From positions 248,001 through 312,000 of the forward strand of contig NZ_RKRE01000002.1 in assembly GCF_003815015.1 (NCBI RefSeq): a stretch of DNA of 64,000 bases, written 5' to 3'. Origin of the DNA: Thermodesulfitimonas autotrophica. GTDB taxonomy: Bacteria; Bacillota; Desulfotomaculia; Desulfotomaculales; Ammonificaceae. The number at the start of each line of letters is the position of its first letter. The stretch's first letter is position 1. Under the pieces are notes generated by a model. It did not search any database and was not told where the DNA came from. It worked only from the letters and a program-made list of their open reading frames with translations. This document shows positions 45,275 to 54,457 of this stretch, one piece after another. The translations under genes and the position numbers were made by a program.

Positions 45275-46099
45275 ATGACTTTTCAAGCAGGAGAGCTGGT
45301 TGCCTTTATCGACCAGGAAGGCCGGGCCTACTTGCAACGGCTCGTCCCGGGCGGGAGATTTCACTCCCACCGGGGGTACGTGGTCCACGATACGGTTATC
45401 GGCGCGGCGCCCGGCGCCGTCGTTACCTCTTCCCGCGGGGCAAAGTTTTACGTTTTCTACCCGACGCTGACCGATTTCACGATGAACATGCCGCGCATCA
45501 GCGGTATCATCTACCCCAAAGACACCGGTATCATCCTGCTCTGGGCGGATATTTTCCCCGGCGCCAAGGTCCTCATAGGAGGCGTCGGCAGCGGGGCCCT
45601 GCTCCTAGCGGTGGCGCGCCAGATAGGAGCCGGCGGCGCGATTGTTGCCTACGACGTCCGCCAGGATATGCTCGACCACGCCGCCCAGAACCTCCGGGAG
45701 TTCCTCGGCGCAACGCCGCAGCTAACCTTAAAGCGCGGCGACATTTACCAACCTATCGAAGAAGAGGGCTTCGACCGCGTGCTCCTCGACGTCCCGGAAC
45801 CGTGGCGGGTTATAGAAACTCTCCAGAAGTCCCTCGCCCCGGGCGGCATCGTCTCGGCCTACGTGCCCTCGATCACCCAAGCAGACGCTTTTGTTAACGC
45901 CCTCAAGGGCACCGGCAACTACGCACTGGTAGAAACCATCGAGGTCTTGGTGCGTGACTGGCATATCGCCGGGCGCAGCGTGCGCCCGCACCACCGGATG
46001 GTGGGGCACACCGGCTTCCTCACCTTCGCCCGGAAGCTAAGCGCGCCCCAAACGCTGTCCGTCTGCCCGGAAGAGCCTCCCGGTACGGAAAGCCTGTAG
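45275..46099 (+). CDS. trmI: tRNA (adenine-N1-)-methyltransferase TrmI
   Basis: AdoMet enzyme making m1A58 in the tRNA T loop, important for thermal stability in thermophiles. 274 residues: N-terminal beta domain, PRISGIIYPKDTGIILLWADIFPGAKVLIGGVGSGALLLAVAR (AdoMet loop GVGSGAL), AYDVRQDMLDHAAQNL, and the catalytic LLDVPEPWRVIETL. ATG at 45275 after GGGGTGAA. Confidence 0.93.
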   Translation: MTFQAGELVAFIDQEGRAYLQRLVPGGRFHSHRGYVVHDTVIGAAPGAVVTSSRGAKFYVFYPTLTDFTMNMPRISGIIYPKDTGIILLWADIFPGAKVLIGGVGSGALLLAVARQIGAGGAIVAYDVRQDMLDHAAQNLREFLGATPQLTLKRGDIYQPIEEEGFDRVLLDVPEPWRVIETLQKSLAPGGIVSAYVPSITQADAFVNALKGTGNYALVETIEVLVRDWHIAGRSVRPHHRMVGHTGFLTFARKLSAPQTLSVCPEEPPGTESL

Positions 46100-46139
46100 C
46101 GCAGCGGGCACCCGGCGCGCTTAGCCGCTAAGACTATAC

Positions 46140-46676
46140 TTAATAATTCTCGCAGAGCAGCTCAAAATACGCCTGCGGGTGCGCGCAGGCCGGACAGACC
46201 GCCGGCGCCTCCGGTCCTTCGTGGATGTAGCCGCAGTTGCGGCACTTCCAGCACACCGCCCCCTCGCGTTTGAAAACCTTACCCTCTTCGAGGTTGCGGC
46301 GGAGCGCTCGGAAACGCGCCTCGTGGTGCTGCTCTGCCGCCGCAATCTTCCGGAGCACAGCCGCGATCTCCGGAAAACCTTCTTCCTCCGCCACCCGCGC
46401 AAACTCGGGATACATCGCCGTCCATTCGTAGTTTTCGCCTTCGGCCGCGGCTTGGAGATTTTCCGCCGTCGTCCCGATGCCCTGCAAGAATTTCAGGATG
46501 CGCTTGGCGTGCTCCTTCTCGTTGTCCGCCGTCTCCTGGAAAACCGCCGCGATTTGCTCGTAGCCCTCTTTGCGCGCCTGACTAGCGAAATAGGTGTACT
46601 TGTTGCGCGCCTGCGATTCGCCGGCAAAAGCGGCCCAGAGGTTCTTCTCGGTCCGAGTCCCTTTCAAGTCTTTCAT
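46140..46676 (-). CDS. Rubrerythrin
   Basis: Non-haem di-iron peroxidase protecting anaerobes from hydrogen peroxide. 178 residues: ferritin-like four-helix domain with iron ligands in [26 protein letters not shown] and [10 protein letters not shown], then a C-terminal rubredoxin-like domain with [10 protein letters not shown] and [12 protein letters not shown] (two CxxC). ATG at 46676. It is a single gene convergent with trmI. Confidence 0.95.
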   Translation of the reverse strand: MKDLKGTRTEKNLWAAFAGESQARNKYTYFASQARKEGYEQIAAVFQETADNEKEHAKRILKFLQGIGTTAENLQAAAEGENYEWTAMYPEFARVAEEEGFPEIAAVLRKIAAAEQHHEARFRALRRNLEEGKVFKREGAVCWKCRNCGYIHEGPEAPAVCPACAHPQAYFELLCENY

Positions 46677-46849
46677 AACCTCATCCCCTTTCCGAAGTTA
46701 AAGCTGCCTTTCCCAACATTTTACCATAAATCTTCCTCACTCAACCTTATCTGCCGGGGATATTTTACCGGCACATGTAAAGTCCCTCCATCGATATCCG
46801 AAATAAAGAACAAGCAAGCTACTTACGGGTCAGGATGGGGGGCAAGTCT

Positions 46850-48799
46850 ATGACCGGAAGGATCGGGGTCTACATCTGCAGTTGCGTAACGAATATTTCC
46901 GATGTCGTTGACGTGGAAGAAGTAGCGCGCTTCGCCACGCAGTTCCCAGGGGTCGCCTACGCCAAAGTCCACAGCCTGCTCTGCTCCGAAGAAGGGAAAG
47001 CCTTCCTTAGTGAGGACATCCAAAAGGAGCAACCGGACCGGATCGTGATCGCCGCCTGTTCCCCCAAAGAACACGAGCATACCTTCCGCAAGGTCCTCGC
47101 CGCAAACGGGCTCAACCCGTATCTCTTACAAATGGCGAACATCCGCGAGCAGGTAGCGTGGGTCACCGCCGACCCGGATGAGGCTACGGCGAAGGCTAAG
47201 TCATATCTCAAGGCCGCCCTACAGAGGATCCCCCTCCACGAACCGCTACCCAAACAGGAAATCGAGTGCAACCCTAACGCCCTCGTCATCGGCGCCGGCC
47301 CGGCGGGAATGGAGGCGGCGTTAATGCTTGCCCGGGCCGGACGGAAAGTTTACCTGGTAGAGAAAAACCCTTTCATCGGTGGCAAAGCAGTTCTTTACGA
47401 AGAGGTTTTCCCCAATCTCGAATGCGCCACCTGCATGTTAGAACCCAAGATGGACGAAGTGCTCCACCACGAAAACATCGAGCTCTTCACCCTAAGCGAG
47501 GTTCAGGAAGTCCTCGGGTTCATCGGTAACTTCACCGTAAAAATTAGAAAACACCCGCGCTACGTGGCCGCAGATAAATGCATCGGCTGCGGCGCCTGTT
47601 TTGAAGCGTGTCCCGTTAGCGCCAAAAACGAGTTCAACTTCGGCCTCAACAACCGCAGGGCGATTTTTACACCCTTCGCCGGAACCCTTCCCAACGTTCC
47701 GGTAATTGACCGGCAGAACTGCCTGCGGTTCAGAGGGGAAGAGTGCACCCGCTGCCAGGAGGTCTGCCCCTTTGGCGCGATTGATTATGACGACCGGGAG
47801 TTGACCGTTGAGCGGAACGTAGGGGCAATAGTTGTAGCCACCGGTTTTGACCTCTGCGACCCGACCGCCCTCCCGGCCTACGGCTACGGCAAGATCCCGG
47901 ACGTCTTTACCAGCCTTGAATTTGAGCGCCTACTCGCCGCAACCGGTCCGACAGAGGGCAAAATTATCCGGCAAAACGGCAAGAAACCGAAATCCGTGGC
48001 CATCATTCACTGCGTAGGGAGCCGCAACAAAAAGGAGCACGCTTACTGCTCCGCAGTATGTTGCCTTTACGCCACAAAGTTCAATCACCTCATCAAAAAG
48101 AAACTTCCGAAAGCGAGCGTCTTTCATCTCTACACTGACTGGTGTCTCCCGGGGAAAAACAACCACACCCTCTTCGACACCTTCAAAGGCAAGACCTGCG
48201 CCCTCCGGGTTTTATCCCCGCAGACCATAAAAGTGAAGCGGGAACGTGACCAAATCGCTATCACTTACCAAGATCCGTCCGGAACCAAAAACAAACTCTT
48301 AACCGAGATGGTCGTCCTCTGCCCCGCGATGGTGGCGTCGCAAGGAACGGCCGCAATCGCCAGCGTGCTATCTCTGCCGCAAGGAAAGGGGGGGTTCCTC
48401 AGCGAGAGCCATACCAAGCTTGGGCCTGTAGCTACGACCACCGAAGGGGTGTATATCGCCGGTTGCGCCCAGGGACCGAAAAACATCGAGGAGTCCGTCG
48501 CTCAGGGTGCCGCGGCGGCGGGAGCGATCCTGGCCGCCCTCGTTCCGGGCAAGAAGCTCGAACTCGAAGCCACGACGGTAACGGTCGACCCTGAACGCTG
48601 CGGCGGCTGCGGCATCTGCATCGCCCTCTGTCCTTACGGGGCGCTCGGTTGGGATGGCGAGCGGAAGGTGGCCGCGGTTAACCAGGCCCTATGCAAAGGC
48701 TGCGGCACGTGCGCGGCGGCTTGCCCCAGCCGCGCGCTAAAGAGCAGGCACTTCACCACCGAAGAAATATATGCGGAGATCGAGGCGCTGGTTGGGTAA
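46850..48799 (+). CDS. HdrA-like FAD/iron-sulfur electron-transfer protein
   Basis: 649-residue homologue of heterodisulfide reductase subunit A. Domains: N-terminal region with VYICSC (1-130), FAD Rossmann domain with ALVIGAGPAGMEAALMLARAG (~142), LECATCMLEPKMDEV typical of HdrA, ferredoxin cluster CIGCGACFEACP (~244), an atypical cluster CLRFRGEECTRCQEVCP, and two C-terminal 4Fe-4S motifs CGGCGICIALCP and CKGCGTCAAACP. In sulfur and methanogenic metabolism such proteins pass or bifurcate electrons. No hdrB/hdrC is adjacent; tusA follows 67 bases downstream, pointing to sulfur chemistry. ATG at 46850, seven bases after GGGGGG. Confidence 0.93.
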   Translation: MTGRIGVYICSCVTNISDVVDVEEVARFATQFPGVAYAKVHSLLCSEEGKAFLSEDIQKEQPDRIVIAACSPKEHEHTFRKVLAANGLNPYLLQMANIREQVAWVTADPDEATAKAKSYLKAALQRIPLHEPLPKQEIECNPNALVIGAGPAGMEAALMLARAGRKVYLVEKNPFIGGKAVLYEEVFPNLECATCMLEPKMDEVLHHENIELFTLSEVQEVLGFIGNFTVKIRKHPRYVAADKCIGCGACFEACPVSAKNEFNFGLNNRRAIFTPFAGTLPNVPVIDRQNCLRFRGEECTRCQEVCPFGAIDYDDRELTVERNVGAIVVATGFDLCDPTALPAYGYGKIPDVFTSLEFERLLAATGPTEGKIIRQNGKKPKSVAIIHCVGSRNKKEHAYCSAVCCLYATKFNHLIKKKLPKASVFHLYTDWCLPGKNNHTLFDTFKGKTCALRVLSPQTIKVKRERDQIAITYQDPSGTKNKLLTEMVVLCPAMVASQGTAAIASVLSLPQGKGGFLSESHTKLGPVATTTEGVYIAGCAQGPKNIEESVAQGAAAAGAILAALVPGKKLELEATTVTVDPERCGGCGICIALCPYGALGWDGERKVAAVNQALCKGCGTCAAACPSRALKSRHFTTEEIYAEIEALVG

Positions 48800-48866
48800 G
48801 GCTATACCACAAAAGACGGCAGCGCCAAAGCTCTATCTCCAAAACTTTAAAGAGGAGGAATAAGAT

Positions 48867-49091
48867 ATGGCTACCGAAACTCTCGATGCTCTGGGTCTCA
48901 AGTGCCCTCAGCCCATTCTTAAAGTCACCGCTAAGGCGGCTACGCTTAAACCAGGCGACATCCTCGAAGTCGTTGCCGATTGCCCCACCTTCGAGAAGGA
49001 CATCCGCCAGTGGTGCGAAAGGATGAAGAAGCCGCTTCTCTGGATCCGGAACGAAGGCGGCGGCAAGATGCGCTGCCAGATAAAGATGTAG
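48867..49091 (+). CDS. tusA: TusA-family sulfurtransferase
   Basis: 74-residue sulfur-carrier protein. ETLDALGLKCPQPILKVTAKA holds the persulfide Cys13 in the CPxP motif; the rest forms the small two-layer fold ending MRCQIKM. ATG follows GAGGAGGAA. Directly behind an HdrA-like gene it probably delivers or accepts persulfide sulfur for that system rather than serving only tRNA thiolation. Confidence 0.93.
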   Translation: MATETLDALGLKCPQPILKVTAKAATLKPGDILEVVADCPTFEKDIRQWCERMKKPLLWIRNEGGGKMRCQIKM

Positions 49092-49109
49092 CGAGCGCGG
49101 GCTCGCTAC
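49088..49109 (+). other. Hairpin overlapping the tusA stop codon
   Basis: Perfect 9-bp stem GTAGCGAGC/GCTCGCTAC with loop GCGG, starting on the last bases of tusA. No U-run follows, so it is more likely an mRNA-stabilising or processing hairpin than an intrinsic terminator. Confidence 0.4.
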
Positions 49110-49151
49110 AACCCGTCACCGGAAACGGCTGAGTTAAGGGAGAGCCCAAGC

Positions 49152-50030
49152 ATGAAACTTCTACGGAAGAAAACTCAGAGTGCCCTCGAAGCAAAGGTTA
49201 AGGAACTCGAAGCCGAGGTAGCCGAGCTTAAGAAGGTTAACGAGGCGTTGCACGAAGGGTCGATGCGGGTGGCGATGGGTTTAAGCGATTATTTCGCCGT
49301 GCTCCAGCGCCTCAGCCGCGGCGACCTTACCGTTCGGGCAAACGAAAAAACAGGTGACGACCTACTCGACCAGCTCGGGGTGCTAACAAACGAAATGATC
49401 GCTTCGCTTGAAGAGCTGGCAGCTTCCGCCGCGAAAATCGCTGCCGGCGACCTGACCGTGGACATCAGGCTCCGTTCGGAGGATGACCACCTCGGTAAAG
49501 CGTTTATGGAAATGGTGCACCACCTGCGGGGGCGGGTGGTGAACGCCTCCGGTTCGGCGGATAAGGCGATCACCGTCGCCCAAAAAGGCAAAGAAGTGAT
49601 GGAAAACACGCTAAGCAAAATGGCGTCGGTGCAGGCATCAATCGAGCACGCGACCAAGAGCATGCAAGGACTCGAAAAATGGTCGAGCGAAATCAGCGAA
49701 ATAGCAAACGTGATGACCAAAATAGCAGACCAGACCAACCTCCTGTCGCTCAACGCGGCAATCGAAGCGGCCCGGGCCGGCGAAAGCGGGAGAGGGTTTA
49801 CGATTGTAGCCGACGAGGTCCGCAAACTGGCCCAATCATCCACCACGCAGGCCCAGGAAATCTCTAAGATCGTCCAGCAGGTCCTGACCGATACCAGGAA
49901 AGCCGTTGAAGCGGTAAACCGGGGGGCCAAAGATATTGAGGAGGGAAGCTCGCTCATAAACCAGTCCCACCGGATGTTTTTCGAGATTACCAGGGCGGTA
50001 GAAAACATCTTCAGGGAGCTGAATACTTAG
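49152..50030 (+). CDS. Soluble methyl-accepting chemotaxis-type protein
   Basis: 292-residue cytoplasmic chemoreceptor-like protein without membrane segments. A short N-terminal coiled coil ([23 protein letters not shown]), two HAMP-like stretches ([37 protein letters not shown]), then a signalling region with tip [26 protein letters not shown]. No separate sensor domain is seen, so input may come through the HAMP-like part. ATG after GGGAG. It follows hdrA-tusA and may report on the same process. Confidence 0.85.
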   Translation: MKLLRKKTQSALEAKVKELEAEVAELKKVNEALHEGSMRVAMGLSDYFAVLQRLSRGDLTVRANEKTGDDLLDQLGVLTNEMIASLEELAASAAKIAAGDLTVDIRLRSEDDHLGKAFMEMVHHLRGRVVNASGSADKAITVAQKGKEVMENTLSKMASVQASIEHATKSMQGLEKWSSEISEIANVMTKIADQTNLLSLNAAIEAARAGESGRGFTIVADEVRKLAQSSTTQAQEISKIVQQVLTDTRKAVEAVNRGAKDIEEGSSLINQSHRMFFEITRAVENIFRELNT

Positions 50031-50102
50031 GGGTCGCATTGTATAACTGTTCCGCCCTGATGGAAAAATAAGCTCGGTAATCTGGAGAGAAGGGGGCTTT
50101 TT

Positions 50103-51035
50103 GTGGCGACCATCGCCGTCATTGGCGCCGGTTCGGTTGGGGCCACCACTGCCTACGCCATCATCGCGAGCAACATAGTGGAAGAAATTGTCCTCATCGA
50201 TATCAACCGCCCGCGGGCCGAAGGGGAAGCGCTTGACCTCGGCGACAGCACCGCCTTTACGACCCCCACCCGCGTTTTCGCCGGTGACTACGCCGACTGC
50301 CAAAACGCCGATCTGGTCATCTTCGCTGCCGGCGCGGGTCAGCGCCCCGGGGAAAGCCGCCTCGCCTTGGCGGAGAAGAACCACGCGGTCCTGCGCGACG
50401 TTCTCGCGCAGCTGATGCCCTACTGGCGGGGCGGGCTGCTCTTAATCGTCTCGAACCCGGTTGATCTCCTCACTTACGCCGCCGTAAAAATCACCGGGCT
50501 TGAGCCCTCCCGGGTTCTTGGCAGCGGTACAATCCTCGACAGCGCCCGTTTCCGGTATGCTTTGAGCACCTACACGGGGGTAGACGCCCGCAACATTCAC
50601 GCCTACGTAATCGGTGAGCACGGCGATAGCGCGGTGCCGCTCTGGTCCCGCGTGCGCGTTGCGGGAATTCCTCTCGACGAATTTTGCCACCAAAAAGGAA
50701 TCGCGCCCCCCGACCGGGAAGTGGTAACGACGGCCGTTCGCCAAGCCGCCTACCGGATTATTGAGCGAAAAGGCGCGACTTATTACGCGATCGGACTGGG
50801 AATCCGGCGGATCTGCGAGGCGATCCTGAAAGACCAGAAGAGCGTCCTAACCGTCTCTGGCCTGCTTGCTGGCCAATACGGGTTTAACGACCTGAGTTTT
50901 AGCTTGCCCACGGTGGTAGGGAAAAACGGTAGGGGTATCGCCCTTGAGCTGCCGCTTGTAGCGGAAGAACTCGCGGCACTCCGCCACTCTGCTGCCATCC
51001 TGAAAGCGGCCCAGGAGCGCCTCGGCTACCGGTAG
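50103..51035 (+). CDS. ldh: L-lactate dehydrogenase
   Basis: NAD-dependent 2-hydroxyacid dehydrogenase of the LDH/MDH family, 310 residues: AVIGAGSVGATTAYAI, NAD-binding Asp in VLIDINR, AGAGQRPGESRL, GSGTILDSARFRYAL and the catalytic IGEHGDSAVPLW (His173). Gln80 occupies the substrate-discriminating position, which is Gln in lactate and Arg in malate dehydrogenases, so lactate is favoured. GTG start with GGGGG seven bases upstream. Confidence 0.88.
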   Translation: MATIAVIGAGSVGATTAYAIIASNIVEEIVLIDINRPRAEGEALDLGDSTAFTTPTRVFAGDYADCQNADLVIFAAGAGQRPGESRLALAEKNHAVLRDVLAQLMPYWRGGLLLIVSNPVDLLTYAAVKITGLEPSRVLGSGTILDSARFRYALSTYTGVDARNIHAYVIGEHGDSAVPLWSRVRVAGIPLDEFCHQKGIAPPDREVVTTAVRQAAYRIIERKGATYYAIGLGIRRICEAILKDQKSVLTVSGLLAGQYGFNDLSFSLPTVVGKNGRGIALELPLVAEELAALRHSAAILKAAQERLGYR

Positions 51036-51088
51036 GCCTATAGATTAAGTCGGAAAACGTTACCTTTGCGCTTTTGCCTGCGGTTCGG

Positions 51089-51472
51089 TCAGTCCCCTGC
51101 CCCAGCCACGTAATATTCCAGAAAGTTGAGGAGCTCCTCCGCTAACTTGCCCTGGTGGTAAAAACCAATACCCGCGGTCACGGCGAGGGGGAAAAAGGCA
51201 AGCCAGCCAACGGCTCCGGCCGCCGCCTTATCCAGCCACTTGCCCGCCCCGGTTTCCACCTCTACCCCACCCTCCTGTTGTTTAAGCCGCACCGTCAAAG
51301 CGTAAGACATCCCCGCCACTTTCGCCAGCGTTCCTCCCTTTTTCGCCTGCACCAGGAAAGTTGAACCGTCGGCTAAGCACTGGGTTTCAAAATCGCGGCG
51401 GCGGAACCAGAGGACAATCGCGCGGCTGAGCTCCGCGGCGGTGATTTTTGTCCGGTAGATACGCAGCGCCAA
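51089..51472 (-). CDS. Hypothetical protein with C-terminal membrane segment
   Basis: 127 residues, not recognised. It starts MALRIYRTKITAAELSRAIVLWFRR, continues with a beta-rich part (TFLVQAKKGGTLAKVAGMSYALTVRL), and has one hydrophobic segment (AVGWLAFFPLAVTAGIGFY). It lies 15 bases behind queA on the same strand and converges on ldh. Confidence 0.65.
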   Translation of the reverse strand: MALRIYRTKITAAELSRAIVLWFRRRDFETQCLADGSTFLVQAKKGGTLAKVAGMSYALTVRLKQQEGGVEVETGAGKWLDKAAAGAVGWLAFFPLAVTAGIGFYHQGKLAEELLNFLEYYVAGAGD

Positions 51473-51487
51473 AGGCCTTCCCTCCGC

Positions 51488-52513
51488 CTAAAGTATCAGC
51501 ATCGCGTCCCCGAAACTGCAAAAACGGTAGCGCAGGCGGACCGCTTCCCGGTAAGCCCGCAGAATCTTCTCGCGTCCGGCAAAGGCCGCCACCAGCATCA
51601 ACAGCGTGGAGCGCGGGAGGTGAAAGTTAGTGATGAGGGCATCAACTACTTTGAACCGGTAGCCCGGATAGATGAAAAGATCCGTCATCCCGGCTCCTGC
51701 CCTCACCCTGCTACCTTCACCCGCAACCGTCTCGAGGCAGCGCACAACCGTGGTGCCCACAGCAATAACGCGGCGTCCTTCCGCCTTCGCCTGGTTTACA
51801 GCCGTTGCCGTCGCCTCCGGCACAAAGTATTCCTCCCGGTGCATCCGGTGGGCCGCAATGTTCTCTTCCCGCACCGGCCGGAAGGTATCAAGCCCGATGT
51901 GGAGCACCACCGGCACCACCCCAACCCCCATTGCCCGAAGCGTCGCGAGCAGCTCCGGGGTGAAGTGAAAACCTGCCGTCGGCGCCGCAGCGGAACCAGC
52001 CTCCCGGGCGTAAACCGTCTGGTAACGTTCGGGAGCCGAAAGCTTCTGCTTGATGTACGGCGGGAGCGGCACCTCCCCGACCCGCCGCAATACCTCCTCG
52101 AAGGAGCCCGCGTAGTGAAAACGAATGAAGCGCCCACCCGTCTCGGTGCGCGCAACCACTTCGCCGGTAAGCCACCCACCGCCGAAAACAAGCCGGGTCC
52201 CCGGAGGCACCCGCCGTCCGGGCCGCACCAGCGCCTCCCACAGGTCCTGCCCCACCGCACGAAGAAGCAGCACCTCCACCCTGCCCCCCGTCTCTTTTAC
52301 CCCGTGAAGCCGCACGGGCAGCACCTTCGTCTCGTTTACCACCAAGAGGTCCCCGGGAACAAGATACGCCACGATTTCCCGGAAAACCCGGTGCTCAAAG
52401 TCCTCCCGGTCCCGGTGGACTACCAACAGGCGGGATGCGTCCCGCTGGGGCAGCGGCTCCTGCGCAATGAGTTCGGGCGGTAGTTCGTAATCAAAATCGC
52501 TCGGTTTAAGCAA
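51488..52513 (-). CDS. queA: S-adenosylmethionine:tRNA ribosyltransferase-isomerase
   Basis: Moves the ribosyl of AdoMet to preQ1 in tRNA, forming epoxyqueuosine. 341 residues: FDYELPPELIAQEPLPQRDASRLLVV, LVVNETKVLPVRL, YIKQKLSAPERYQTVYAREAGSAAAPTAGFHFTPELL, HIGLDTFRPV, and TNFHLPRSTLLMLVAAFAG are diagnostic. It overlaps the upstream Cys-cluster gene by eight bases. tgt is not adjacent in this window. Confidence 0.97.
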   Translation of the reverse strand: MLKPSDFDYELPPELIAQEPLPQRDASRLLVVHRDREDFEHRVFREIVAYLVPGDLLVVNETKVLPVRLHGVKETGGRVEVLLLRAVGQDLWEALVRPGRRVPPGTRLVFGGGWLTGEVVARTETGGRFIRFHYAGSFEEVLRRVGEVPLPPYIKQKLSAPERYQTVYAREAGSAAAPTAGFHFTPELLATLRAMGVGVVPVVLHIGLDTFRPVREENIAAHRMHREEYFVPEATATAVNQAKAEGRRVIAVGTTVVRCLETVAGEGSRVRAGAGMTDLFIYPGYRFKVVDALITNFHLPRSTLLMLVAAFAGREKILRAYREAVRLRYRFCSFGDAMLIL

Positions 52514-53306
52514 AGTCTTCGGACCCGCTTCCCTCCCACGGGAAAGGTGCTTCCATCTCCCCGCGCAAAATTTCGCCTATTCGCGCCGCGTCTATGTCCT
52601 GGTGCGCAGCCCGCTGGGCCAAAAACCACCAGGCGGCTTTCAGGCTCCTCTCCCAGAAGAGCGCGTCGGAAACTGCCGGGCCAACCCCGCACCGCTCGCG
52701 CCAGCCGTCAGGGTCGTAGAGCAGGCGCAAAACGGTCCAGGCTCCTGTTTCATCAAGCCATGCCGACCAGGCGAGCCTCTCCTTCGCCTCCCGGAGAAAG
52801 CGCAGGAACTGCTCCGTCTGCGCCATATCCTCCGGCGCGACCCCTTCCCGGGCCAGCCACTCTGCGGGCCGGTAGCGCGGCGCTTTCGGGTCAAAACCTT
52901 GACAAGACGCGGCGTGCATGAGCAGGTAGCCCCGCTCGAGTCGCCCATCATCCCCGATCTCCACAATCTCCCCCACAGGAAAGGCGCGGCAGACCCGCGG
53001 CCGGCAGCGGTAAATCAGGCACCGGCCATCCCCGGACAGGAAAGGGCAGCGCCCCCGCCGTACAAGGCAGACTACGGGTAAGGGGTGTTTCTCGCCCCTG
53101 TAAAACGTGCAGACCTTGAGGAGCTCGCCGGTAGCGACCCCAACCCCCCGCGCGATCCGCAAGAGGTCCCAGGGGTCAACCCGGATTGTGGTCGCGGCGC
53201 AACACCGCCCCCAGCATTCGGGCTTGCAGGTGAAAGGGAAAGTGTCACCGGGGGCAAGAAGCTGGTATTTTCCTGAACCCGCCAATTTGGGGCCACCACC
53301 TCGCAT
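52506..53306 (-). CDS. YkgJ-type zinc/iron Cys-cluster protein
   Basis: 266-residue protein of the UPF0153/YkgJ type. The cysteine pattern is CKPECWGRCCAATTIRV, then CPFLSGDGRCLIYRCRPRVCRAFP, the usual metal-binding set of about eight Cys. The C-terminal half (~residues 150-266) is helical and unassigned. Start uncertain: ATG at 53306 gives a short N-terminus before the Cys core; the frame is open to 53417. It overlaps queA by eight bases. Biochemical role unknown. Confidence 0.8.
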   Translation of the reverse strand: MRGGGPKLAGSGKYQLLAPGDTFPFTCKPECWGRCCAATTIRVDPWDLLRIARGVGVATGELLKVCTFYRGEKHPLPVVCLVRRGRCPFLSGDGRCLIYRCRPRVCRAFPVGEIVEIGDDGRLERGYLLMHAASCQGFDPKAPRYRPAEWLAREGVAPEDMAQTEQFLRFLREAKERLAWSAWLDETGAWTVLRLLYDPDGWRERCGVGPAVSDALFWERSLKAAWWFLAQRAAHQDIDAARIGEILRGEMEAPFPWEGSGSEDFA

Positions 53307-53501
53307 CTTACTTGCCAAAAGCTTATAACACTGAGCCCGGACGGTCAAGCGCTCCGCACACGCCACCCCAGACCGCACAATTACTTGCCGGCCCCTGATC
53401 TGACTTTCCACTACCACTAATTCGGCACCACCGGAGCCAACCCCTTACGCAGTTAGCAATCATAACCGGGGTCACTACTCGGGGACCTGATTTTTCGGGA
53501 T

Positions 53502-54206
53502 TTACGGGTCATCGCCGCCTCTTTTTCTCCCCCGGTGCCGTTCGGGAGGCAGGTGCACTGAGGTTGCAAAGGAGCTTTTCTGGGCCCGTAGCAACTTTTC
53601 TATACAGGCAAAGAAACGATCGAGGTCGAGGTCTTCCGGCAGCAGGTTTTCCGCTGGGAGTTCATCTGTGGCAACCTGCCGTAGTTTTTCCGGAGGGGAG
53701 GCGGCAACAGCCACAATAATCCGGGTCAGAATCCTCAGGAACTCCTCGCGGGCGGCAGCCAGATCCGACCAATCCGGAGGGCCTTCGCCCTCCCCGGAGA
53801 GCAGCCACTCCGGGGTCACCCGCAAGAGGCAGCACAGCTTCGGGATCGCCGGGAGCTCAAGCTGGCGGCCTTCGAGCATTGCTTTTACTTCAGCCTCAGA
53901 TACCCCGAGGGAGCGCGCAACCTCTGTTTCGGTGAGGCCGACCCAGACCATCGCCCTCCCAATTCGCCCTCCGATAGCCGCGAACGGGGCCTCCGGTTCT
54001 ACCTCGTTCTCTTCGTCGGCCAGAAACCATTCCATGGGCCGGCCACACAACCGGGCTAGGCGGTAAAGAATCCTGGCCTCCGGAATCCGCCCGGAGACAT
54101 AGTTTGACATCGCCTGTTCCGTAACCCCGACGGTTCTTGCGGCTTCCTTCTGGGTCAGCCCGGCTTCTTTCAAGGCCTGTTTAAGTCTCCGGCCAAAGGA
54201 AGGCAT
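53502..54206 (-). CDS. Transcriptional regulator with two XRE-type HTH domains
   Basis: 234-residue DNA-binding protein. HTH 1 (residues ~5-60): RRLKQALKEAGLTQKEAARTVGVTEQAMSNYVSGR. HTH 2 (~75-130): IGRAMVWVGLTETEVARSLGVSEAEVKAMLEGR. The C-terminal 100 residues are helical and acidic, ending in a basic tail HRGRKRGGDD. ATG at 54206. It is divergent from the HD-GYP gene; three evenly spaced dyads in between are candidate binding sites. No cI/Cro-type prophage genes are nearby. Confidence 0.85.
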   Translation of the reverse strand: MPSFGRRLKQALKEAGLTQKEAARTVGVTEQAMSNYVSGRIPEARILYRLARLCGRPMEWFLADEENEVEPEAPFAAIGGRIGRAMVWVGLTETEVARSLGVSEAEVKAMLEGRQLELPAIPKLCCLLRVTPEWLLSGEGEGPPDWSDLAAAREEFLRILTRIIVAVAASPPEKLRQVATDELPAENLLPEDLDLDRFFACIEKLLRAQKSSFATSVHLPPERHRGRKRGGDDP

Positions 54207-54245
54207 CTTCTTCTCTCCACGTAGTGATTAAATTTTCCGATAAGT

Positions 54246-54343
54246 TAAACTCCTGTTTACATTCTTGCTCAAAATCAACTTTAAGATTAAACTCTTATTT
54301 AGCACAAGCCGATACAGTTATTGGAGTCATAAACAGATGTTTC
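54246..54343. promoter_or_regulatory. Three TAAAC-N4-GTTTA dyads at 42-bp period
   Basis: Dyads TAAACTCCTGTTTA (54246-54259), TAAACTCTTATTTA (54288-54301) and TAAACAGATGTTTC (54330-54343) begin exactly 42 bases apart, four helical turns. The first is perfectly symmetric in its TAAAC/GTTTA arms; the others have one mismatch each. They fill the divergent region between the double-HTH regulator and the HD-GYP gene. Confidence 0.65.
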
Positions 54344-54457
54344 ATTGTTGTGGCCTTCGCGATTTTACGCCAAAATTCGGTGTCCCAAAACACCTCGTCG
54401 AAGGTATTTTACCACACATCTGACACCGGCAGGTGAGTGGCCTGGGAGGGGATTCCC

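Noticed and set aside
50103-51035. Malate dehydrogenase
   Set aside because: Gln rather than Arg at the substrate-discriminating position (Gln80) favours lactate.
54241-54366. 42-bp periodicity read as a short CRISPR array
   Set aside because: Only about 14 bases are shared per unit, with internal symmetry; the remaining 28 are unrelated but units are not flanked by a longer conserved repeat, and no cas genes are near.
54224-54436. Plus-strand 70-codon frame with a hydrophobic stretch in the HTH/HD-GYP intergenic region
   Set aside because: No SD, AT-rich regulatory DNA, and it overlaps all three operator-like dyads.
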